From NCBI RefSeq assembly GCF_940670765.1, contig NZ_CALNVW010000031.1:310001-374000 (forward strand): a DNA stretch of 64,000 nucleotides, given 5' to 3'. The stretch is from Streptomyces sp. A 4/2. Lineage in GTDB: Bacteria; Actinomycetota; Actinomycetes; Streptomycetales; Streptomycetaceae. The notes beneath the pieces were generated by a model. The model did not search any database. It saw only the letters and a program-made list of their open reading frames with translations, and was not told where the DNA came from. Shown here piece by piece: positions 11,096 to 17,142 of this stretch (positions are counted from its first letter, which is position 1; each line of letters begins with the position of its first letter). The translations under genes were made by a program, and so were the position numbers.

Positions 11096-11722
11096 ATGAC
11101 GACGACAGTGGTTGACGACGTGTCCGTGCAGCAGGACAGCAAGATCGGCGCGAGCCGTGCCTTCGGCTGGTTGCTGGTGATCGCCGGCGCCGCCGGACTA
11201 CTCGCGGCATGGGTCATCACCCTCGACGAGTTCAAGCTGCTCAAGAACCCGAACTTCACACCCGGGTGCAGTCTCAACCCCGTGGTGTCCTGCGGGAACG
11301 TGATGAAGAGCGCACAGGCTTCGGTGTTCGGGTTCCCCAACCCGATGCTCGGCCTGGCCACGTACGCCGTGGTGATCGGCGTCGGGATGAGCCTGATCGC
11401 CGGTGGGCGCTACAGCCGCTGGTACTGGCTGACGTTCAACGCGGGCTGCCTCTTCGGTGTCGGCTTCGTCACCTGGCTCCAGTACCAGTCGCTGTACGAC
11501 ATCAACTCGCTCTGCCTCTGGTGCTGCCTGGCCTGGGTGGGCACGATCACCGCGTTCTGGTACGTCACGTCCCACAACATCCGGCACGGCCTGCTCCCCG
11601 CCCCGGGCTGGCTGCGGAGCTTCTTCGGCGAGTTCACCTGGGTGCTCCCCGTCCTGCACATCGGCATCATCGGCATGCTGATCCTGACGCGCTGGTGGGA
11701 CTTCTGGACCGGGGCGCACTGA
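11096..11722 (+). CDS. Vitamin K epoxide reductase family membrane protein
   Basis: A 208-residue integral membrane protein of the VKOR family. Bacterial members reoxidise a DsbA-like partner and pass electrons to quinone, driving disulfide formation outside the membrane. After ~20 polar residues there are about five transmembrane helices. The redox cysteines are present: the loop pair Cys58 and Cys66 in PGCSLNPVVSCG and the active-site CLWC at 140-143, next to a Ser/Asp-containing segment. Unlike some actinobacterial and cyanobacterial members there is no fused thioredoxin domain, so a separate DsbA partner is needed. The ATG at 11096 was chosen because earlier in-frame codons encode an unrelated Arg/Pro segment. 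Confidence 0.9.
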   Translation: MTTTVVDDVSVQQDSKIGASRAFGWLLVIAGAAGLLAAWVITLDEFKLLKNPNFTPGCSLNPVVSCGNVMKSAQASVFGFPNPMLGLATYAVVIGVGMSLIAGGRYSRWYWLTFNAGCLFGVGFVTWLQYQSLYDINSLCLWCCLAWVGTITAFWYVTSHNIRHGLLPAPGWLRSFFGEFTWVLPVLHIGIIGMLILTRWWDFWTGAH

Positions 11723-11787
11723 GCCGCCGGGCCGGGGGCGCAGCCGCCCTGGAGGCGTTGTCAGTGGGGTGACATAGGGTTTTCCGT

Positions 11788-13155
11788 GTGGAACCCGATC
11801 TGTTCACCGCCGCGGCCGAAGAGCGCCAGGAGAAGGACCCGTCCAGCAGCCCCCTCGCCGTACGGATGCGCCCGCGCACGCTCGACGAGGTCGTCGGTCA
11901 GCAGCACCTGCTGAAGCGGGGATCGCCGCTGAGGCGGCTGGTCGGTGAGTCCGGCGGTGGCCCCGCCGGACCGTCCTCGGTACTGCTCTGGGGGCCGCCG
12001 GGGATCGGCAAGACGACGCTCGCCTACGTCGTCAGCCAGGCCACGCAGAAGCGCTTCGTGGAGCTCTCCGCGATCACCGCCGGTGTCAAGGAAGTGCGCA
12101 CGGTCATCGACGGCGCGCGCCGCGCCTCCGGTGGGTACGGCAAGGAGACCGTCCTCTTCCTCGACGAGATCCACCGCTTCAGCAAGGCCCAGCAGGACTC
12201 GCTGCTCCCCGCGGTGGAGAACCGCTGGGTCACCCTGATCGCCGCGACCACCGAGAATCCGTACTTCTCGATCATCTCGCCGCTCCTCTCGCGGTCCCTG
12301 CTCCTCACCCTGGAGTCGCTCACCGACGAGGACCTGCGCTCGCTGCTGCACCGGGCGCTGACGGAGGAGCGCGGACTCGGTGCGGCGGTCACGCTGCAGA
12401 AGGAGGCCGAGGCGCACCTGCTGCGGATCTCGGGCGGGGACGCGCGCCGTGCGCTCACCGCGCTGGAAGCGGCGGCGGGCGCGGCCATGGCCAAGTCCGA
12501 GACCGAGATCAGCCTCGAAACCGTGGAGGAGACGGTCGACCGCGCCGCGGTGAAGTACGACCGCGACGGCGATCAGCACTACGACGTGGCGAGCGCCCTC
12601 ATCAAGTCGATCCGCGGCTCGGACGTGGACGCCGCACTGCACTATCTGGCCCGCATGATCGAGGCGGGGGAGGACCCGCGGTTCATCGCCCGACGGCTGA
12701 TGATCTCCGCCAGTGAGGACATCGGCCTGGCCGATCCCACCGCGCTGCCGACCGCGGTCGCCGCCGCCCAGGCCGTCGCGATGATCGGATTCCCCGAGGC
12801 CGCGCTCACCCTCAGCCACGCCACCATCGCCCTGGCGCTCGCGCCCAAGTCGAACGCCGCCACGACGGCGATCACCGCCGCCCGTGCGGATGTCCGCGCC
12901 GGTCTGGTCGGTCCGGTCCCGCCACACATACGCGACGGGCACTACCAGGGCGCGGCCAAGCTCGGCCACGCCCAGGGCTATGTCTACCCGCACGATGTGC
13001 CGGGCGCCATCGCCGCCCAGCAGTACGCTCCGGACGCCGTCCACGGGAAGCACTACTACGAGCCCACCCGCTACGGCGCGGAGGCGCGCTACGCGGACGT
13101 GGTCGAGAAGGTGCGCGGGCGACTGGCCGGGGAAGGCGCCGAAGGCCGTCAGTGA
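11788..13155 (+). CDS. rarA: Replication-associated recombination protein A (RarA/MgsA) AAA ATPase
   Basis: Clamp-loader-like AAA+ ATPase that acts at stalled replication forks. It has 455 residues from the GTG at 11788. The N-terminus has the VRMRPRTLDEVVGQQHLL segment typical of RarA, Walker A GPPGIGKTT, Walker B VLFLDEIHRF, and sensor 1 in IAATTENPYF. The C-terminal half carries the helical lid and the tetramerisation region with SEDIGLADPTAL and the AAATAI-like stretch. It stands alone between the VKOR gene and rpsD. Confidence 0.92.
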   Translation: MEPDLFTAAAEERQEKDPSSSPLAVRMRPRTLDEVVGQQHLLKRGSPLRRLVGESGGGPAGPSSVLLWGPPGIGKTTLAYVVSQATQKRFVELSAITAGVKEVRTVIDGARRASGGYGKETVLFLDEIHRFSKAQQDSLLPAVENRWVTLIAATTENPYFSIISPLLSRSLLLTLESLTDEDLRSLLHRALTEERGLGAAVTLQKEAEAHLLRISGGDARRALTALEAAAGAAMAKSETEISLETVEETVDRAAVKYDRDGDQHYDVASALIKSIRGSDVDAALHYLARMIEAGEDPRFIARRLMISASEDIGLADPTALPTAVAAAQAVAMIGFPEAALTLSHATIALALAPKSNAATTAITAARADVRAGLVGPVPPHIRDGHYQGAAKLGHAQGYVYPHDVPGAIAAQQYAPDAVHGKHYYEPTRYGAEARYADVVEKVRGRLAGEGAEGRQ

Positions 13156-13390
13156 CCCGGCGGTCGCACCGTACCGGACAGGTCTTGGTGTCCTTCCGCC
13201 CCGGTGGCAGCCCTGGTGACGAGCAGTGTCGCGGAGCAGGTACTCTGTAGATGAGTTCGTGTGCGCTCGGCTGCTGACGGCATCCGCGCGATTTTCAAGT
13301 CCGCTGGGACGCGGCTGACCACGATCTGATCGGACCTCCGTCGTGTCGACGCCCAGAGCGTCGGCCTTCTTTGTGTTGTCCGTGAGGTGA

Positions 13391-13418
13391 TTGGTGTTCC
13401 CCGGACGAGACGTACGAT
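13391..13418 (+). promoter_or_regulatory. Putative sigma-70 type promoter of rpsD
   Basis: TTGGTG at 13391-13396 and TACGAT at 13413-13418 with a 16-bp spacer. This predicts a start near 13425 and a leader of about 46 bases to the GTG. The candidate iron box begins just downstream. Confidence 0.5.
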
Positions 13419-13427
13419 CTCCTTGAG

Positions 13428-13446
13428 TAAGGTGAGCCTAACCTAG
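13428..13446. promoter_or_regulatory. Candidate iron box (DmdR/IdeR-type operator) in the rpsD leader
   Basis: TAAGGTGAGCCTAACCTAG. On the opposite strand it matches the 19-bp iron-box consensus TTAGGTTAGGCTCACCTAA at 17 of 19 positions, with both AGGT/ACCT cores intact. It sits directly after the predicted transcription start, where bound repressor would block rpsD. The match is seen in the sequence; the function is inferred. Confidence 0.55.
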
Positions 13447-13470
13447 CCCAACCATGGAGGTTTGGAGAAC

Positions 13471-14085
13471 GTGCCTAACCAGTCGCGTCCCAAGGTCAAG
13501 AAGTCACGCGCGCTCGGTATCGCGCTGACGCCGAAGGCTGTCAAGTACTTCGAGGCCCGTCCGTACCCGCCGGGCGAGCACGGCCGTGGCCGCAAGCAGA
13601 ACTCGGACTACAAGGTCCGTCTGCTGGAGAAGCAGCGCCTGCGCGCCCAGTACGACATCAGCGAGCGCCAGATGGCGCGCGCCTACGACCGCGCCAAGAA
13701 GGCCGGCGGCAAGACGGGCGAGGCGCTGGTCGTCGAGCTCGAGCGTCGCCTCGACGCCCTGGTCCTGCGTTCGGGCATCGCCCGCACCATCTACCAGTCG
13801 CGTCAGATGGTCGTCCACGGCCACATCGAGGTCAACGGCCGCAAGGTCGACAAGCCTTCGTTCCGCGTCCGCCCCGACGACGTCGTGACGGTCCGCGAGC
13901 GCAGCCGCGAGAAGGTCCCCTTCCAGGTGGCCCGTGAGGGTGGCTACGACACCGACGGTGAGACCCCGCGCTACCTCCAGGTGAACCTGAAGGCCCTGGC
14001 CTTCCGCCTGGACCGCGACCCGAACCGCAAGGAAATCCCGGTCATCTGCGACGAGCAGCTGGTCGTCGAGTACTACGCCCGCTGA
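13471..14085 (+). CDS. rpsD: 30S ribosomal protein S4
   Basis: Primary 16S rRNA-binding protein that nucleates small-subunit assembly. It has 204 residues from the GTG at 13471, preceded by GGAGG at 13456-13460. The N-terminal region carries no zinc-binding cysteines, so this is the Cys-minus form of S4. The S4 RNA-binding domain lies at about residues 93-155 (RLDALVLRSGIARTIYQSRQMVVHGH is its start). The C-terminus ends in the usual QLVVEYYAR. It is monocistronic here, away from the alpha operon, as usual in Streptomyces. Its last 13 bases overlap the end of a convergent regulator gene. Confidence 0.97.
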   Translation: MPNQSRPKVKKSRALGIALTPKAVKYFEARPYPPGEHGRGRKQNSDYKVRLLEKQRLRAQYDISERQMARAYDRAKKAGGKTGEALVVELERRLDALVLRSGIARTIYQSRQMVVHGHIEVNGRKVDKPSFRVRPDDVVTVRERSREKVPFQVAREGGYDTDGETPRYLQVNLKALAFRLDRDPNRKEIPVICDEQLVVEYYAR

Positions 14086-16235
14086 TCCGGACGTACCTCG
14101 CGCTTCAGCGTTCCGGCCCGTCGTCCCCTCGCTCCTCGCGGAGCAGGGGGCGGCGGGTCTTCGCATGGGACGGGGCCGTGCAGCGCCCGGTCGACCGCCA
14201 CGTCCGTCCCCAGCCGCGCTCCCTCGGCGAGCAGCTTCTCGTACGCTCCGGAGCCCAGCTCCTCCCGGGCCCGCCGCGCGCAGCGCAGATGCGGTGCGTT
14301 GTAGTAGGCCGAGCCGAAGAGCGGCAGCCCGACGGATGTCCAGAGCTGCCCGGCGGCGCCTTGCAACAGGGCCGCCTCCGCGGCGTCGCCGTCCTCCAGC
14401 GTGAGCAGCGCCATCAGCTCCAGCGCCAGTACCGTGCCGAGCAGGTCATGGAAGGTGTGGCTGGCGGAGAGGCACGCGGCCAGCAGTTCGCGGGCCTGGT
14501 CGGGACGGCCGGCGGACCAGGCCTCGAAGGCCAGGACGTACCGCGCGTACGCCTGTGCCCAGCGCTCCCCGTGGTCCTCGCAGACCGCCACGACGTCCTG
14601 ACAGATCGCGGCTGCCTCGTCGAGCCGGCCGCGGAAGCACACCGCCATCGCCAGCTCCACCTGCCCCATCAGGACATTGCTGTTGAGTTCGCCGATCTCC
14701 CGGTACCGGGTGACCGCCGTGCGCAGCAACTCCTCCGCGCGCGGCATGTCGTCGGAGACCAGTGCGAGGCAGCCCGTCCGGTGCAGCGCGTAGGCGGCGG
14801 CCGTGGCGTCGCCGCACTGTTCGGCCGCCTCGTGGCACTCCTGCAGGGCGGCGACCGCGGCGACCGCGTCGCCCTGGAGCACCGACACGTAACCCAGCAC
14901 CCACAGGACCTTGAGCCGCGCCGCGCCGTATCCGCTCTCCGCCTCCAGCACCTGGCTCAGCCAGTGCCGGCCCTCGGCCAGCCGCCCGCAGCCCGCCCAG
15001 TAGAACCAGAGCGCCCCGGCCAGATGCTGCGCCAGGTGAACGTCCTCCGGTTGCTCCAGCGAGAACTCCATCGCGCCCCGCAGATTGGGCAGTTCGCTCT
15101 CGACGCGGGCCGCGATCCCGGCCTGCCGTGCGCTGAACCAGTCCAGCTCGCACCAGGTGGCGAGCCCCAGGAACCAGTCCCGGTGGCGGCGCCGCAGCCG
15201 GTCCGTGTCACCCGTCGACCCCAGCCAGTCCGCGCCGTACTCGCTGACCGTGTCCAGCATCCGGTAGCGGATCCCGGCCGCGGCGTCCTCCCGTACCACC
15301 ACGGACTGCGCCAGCAGCTCGCCGAGTACGTCGAGGATCTGCTCGGACGGCAGATCGGGGCCGCCGCAGATGTACTCGGCCGCCTCCAGGTCGAAGGTGC
15401 CCACGAACACGGACAGCCTTGCCCACAGCAGCCGTTGCTCGGGTGTGCACAGCTCGTGGCTCCACCCGATCGCGGTACGGAGGGTCCGATGGCGGGGCAG
15501 CACGCCTCTGCCGCCCCCGGTGAGCAGGCGGAAGCGGTCGTCGAGTCTGGCCAGCAGCTGCTCGACCGAGAGCGCCCGCATCCGTGCCGCGGCGAGCTCC
15601 AGCGCCAGCGGAATCCCGTCCAGCCTGCCGCACAACTCCCGTACCCGGGCGCTGTTCTGCTCGGTGAGACGGAAGGCGGGGCGCCGGGCCGCGGCGCGGT
15701 CGGCGAAGAACTGTTCGGCGTCCGGGGCCCGCATCGGCGGCAGCGTGAGCGTCCGCTCGCCCTCGATGTCCAGGGGGCGCCTGCCGACGGCGAGCACCTT
15801 CAGCCGCGGTGCGCCGCGCAGCAGTTCCAGCAGCAGTGCGGCGCAGGCGTCGACGAGGTGCTCGAAGCCGTCGACGACGAGCAGGAGCTGGCGCCCGGCG
15901 AGATGGGCGGTCAGTACTTCGCGCGGCGGCCTGCTGGTGTGGTCGGTCAGCCCCAGCGACTCGACGAGTGCGTGCTCCAGCAGTTCGGGGTCGCGCAGAG
16001 CCGACAGCCCGGCCAGCCACACCCCGTCGCAGAACCGTTCCTGCAACCTTTCGGCGACGTGCGTGGCAATCCGGGTCTTGCCCACGCCGCCGACACCGGT
16101 CACGGTCACCAGGCGGGACGCCGCCAGGAGCCCCTCCAGCTCGGCCAGTTCGGCCGTGCGCCCGATGAACCGGTCGAGCTCTGCCGGAAGGTTTCCCTGG
16201 ATGGCGCTTGCGCGGCCGGACGAGTCGCTTCGCAT
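14073..16235 (-). CDS. STAND-type NTPase regulator with TPR-like region, no DNA-binding domain
   Basis: A 720-residue protein resembling the NB-ARC plus tetratricopeptide part of AfsR/LuxR-type large regulators. After ~20 residues comes FIGRTAELAELEGLL, then Walker A TGVGGVGKTRIA (residues 47-54), Walker B RQLLLVVDGFEHL, LAVGRRPLDIEGERTL, and the RELCGRLDGIPLALELAAARM motif. The second half is Ala/Leu-rich helical repeats. No SARP or LuxR helix-turn-helix is present at either end. The start chosen is the ATG at 16235; the frame stays open to 17048 but that part lies antisense to other genes. No good ribosome binding site precedes the ATG, so it may be leaderless. The stop TAG lies inside the last codons of rpsD. 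Confidence 0.75.
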   Translation of the reverse strand: MRSDSSGRASAIQGNLPAELDRFIGRTAELAELEGLLAASRLVTVTGVGGVGKTRIATHVAERLQERFCDGVWLAGLSALRDPELLEHALVESLGLTDHTSRPPREVLTAHLAGRQLLLVVDGFEHLVDACAALLLELLRGAPRLKVLAVGRRPLDIEGERTLTLPPMRAPDAEQFFADRAAARRPAFRLTEQNSARVRELCGRLDGIPLALELAAARMRALSVEQLLARLDDRFRLLTGGGRGVLPRHRTLRTAIGWSHELCTPEQRLLWARLSVFVGTFDLEAAEYICGGPDLPSEQILDVLGELLAQSVVVREDAAAGIRYRMLDTVSEYGADWLGSTGDTDRLRRRHRDWFLGLATWCELDWFSARQAGIAARVESELPNLRGAMEFSLEQPEDVHLAQHLAGALWFYWAGCGRLAEGRHWLSQVLEAESGYGAARLKVLWVLGYVSVLQGDAVAAVAALQECHEAAEQCGDATAAAYALHRTGCLALVSDDMPRAEELLRTAVTRYREIGELNSNVLMGQVELAMAVCFRGRLDEAAAICQDVVAVCEDHGERWAQAYARYVLAFEAWSAGRPDQARELLAACLSASHTFHDLLGTVLALELMALLTLEDGDAAEAALLQGAAGQLWTSVGLPLFGSAYYNAPHLRCARRAREELGSGAYEKLLAEGARLGTDVAVDRALHGPVPCEDPPPPAPRGARGRRAGTLKREVRPDQRA

Positions 16236-16394
16236 AGGGCACGGAGAGTATCCGCAGGTGTGCAGTGCGTACAATCCGATCCCGGAAGTCCGGGCGGGGG
16301 CGGCGGTAATGCGGTACGGGGGCCGAGCCCCGGCGCGATAGGCTCGGGGAACCGAAAATCGACGCGACTTCCGATGACCCGAAGGCGGTGCAAC

Positions 16395-16823
16395 GTGTCC
16401 GGTGGAGAGGTGGCCGGCATCCTGGTGGCCGTCTTCTGGGCGATCCTGGTCTCCTTCCTCGCCGTGGTGCTGGTGAGGCTGGCCCAGACGCTCAGGGCGA
16501 CCACCAAGCTCGTGGCGGACGTGACGGATCAGGCCGTTCCGCTGCTCGCCGACGCTTCGACGGCCGTGCGCACCGCGCAGACCCAGCTGGAGCGGGTGGA
16601 CGCCATCGCGACGGACGTCCAGGAGGTCACCTCCAACGCATCGGCCCTCTCCACCACCGTCGCGTCGACGTTCGGCGGCCCGCTGGTGAAGGTCGCGGCC
16701 TTCGGCTACGGCGTACGCCAGGCACTGGGCCGCAAGACCGGAGCGGAGCCGGAGCGGTCCCGTCCGCCGGTGATCGTCGGCCGTACGGTGGAGACCGCAC
16801 GGCGCAGGAAGCGGAAGGGCTGA
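16395..16823 (+). CDS. DUF948 domain-containing membrane protein
   Basis: A 142-residue protein with one N-terminal transmembrane helix (GILVAVFWAILVSFLAVVLVRLA) followed by an amphipathic region resembling a methyl-accepting-type coiled coil, as in DUF948. The GTG at 16395 has GAAGGCGG upstream. Eight bases separate it from the next small gene, and that gene overlaps alaS, so the three are likely one transcript. The function is unknown; the pairing with the next gene just upstream of alaS is usual in streptomycetes. Confidence 0.85.
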   Translation: MSGGEVAGILVAVFWAILVSFLAVVLVRLAQTLRATTKLVADVTDQAVPLLADASTAVRTAQTQLERVDAIATDVQEVTSNASALSTTVASTFGGPLVKVAAFGYGVRQALGRKTGAEPERSRPPVIVGRTVETARRRKRKG

Positions 16824-16830
16824 CGCTGCA

Positions 16831-17142
16831 ATGTTCCGCCGTACGTTCTGGTTCGCCACGGGCGCCGCAGCCGGTGTCTGGGCGACCACCAAGGTCAATC
16901 GCAAGATCAAGCAGCTGAGCCCCGAGAGCCTCGCGGCGCAGGCCGCGAACAAGGCCGTCGACGCGGGCCACCGGCTCAAGGACTTCGCCATCGACGTACG
17001 GGCCGGGATGGCCCAGCGCGAGGCGGAGCTGGGAGAGGCACTCGGCATCGAGGCGCCGCCCGCCCCCGGACTTCCCGTGCAGCGTCACCTCGCTGCCATC
17101 GAATACACCAAGCATTCGCACAACCGGAATGAGGACCACTGA
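16831..17142 (+). CDS. Small conserved actinobacterial protein upstream of alaS
   Basis: A 103-residue protein. The N-terminus (FWFATGAAAGVWATTKVNRK) is a short hydrophobic, glycine-containing segment that could insert in the membrane. The rest is helical and charged, with the segment LAAQAANKAVDAGHRLKDF, and ends His/Asn-rich. It resembles the DUF6167 proteins found beside DUF948 genes in Streptomyces; that assignment is from memory. The stop overlaps the alaS ATG by one base, so translation is coupled. No function can be assigned. Confidence 0.8.
   Translation: MFRRTFWFATGAAAGVWATTKVNRKIKQLSPESLAAQAANKAVDAGHRLKDFAIDVRAGMAQREAELGEALGIEAPPAPGLPVQRHLAAIEYTKHSHNRNEDH

Larger units (their letters stand above)
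13156..13470 (+). other. Long rpsD leader region
   Basis: About 315 bases without a supported gene. Elements seen are a possible upstream promoter (TGACGA at 13217, 18-bp spacer, TACTCT at 13241), a small hairpin GACGC/GCGTC at 13348-13362 followed by a T-rich run, a second better promoter at 13391-13418, and an iron-box-like palindrome at 13428-13446. An 8-codon frame (13251-13277, Met-Ser-Ser-Cys-Ala-Leu-Gly-Cys) begins just after the upstream -10 but has no ribosome binding site. The length and structure allow autoregulation by S4, as known for rpsD in other bacteria, but no established S4 leader motif is recognised. Confidence 0.45.

Noticed and set aside
13251..13277. Eight-codon leader peptide ending in cysteine before rpsD
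   Set aside because: No ribosome binding site, the spacing from the possible -10 is too short for a clear leaderless start, and there is no link between cysteine supply and rpsD.
14178..16394. Plus-strand 881-codon frame leading into the DUF948 gene
   Set aside because: It is antisense to the NTPase regulator; only the part from the GTG at 16395 has membrane-protein character and a ribosome binding site.
16236..17048. N-terminal extension of the STAND NTPase to 991 residues
   Set aside because: The extra part lies antisense to the DUF948 gene and its neighbour and lacks similarity to regulators; the GRTAEL region starts right after the ATG at 16235.
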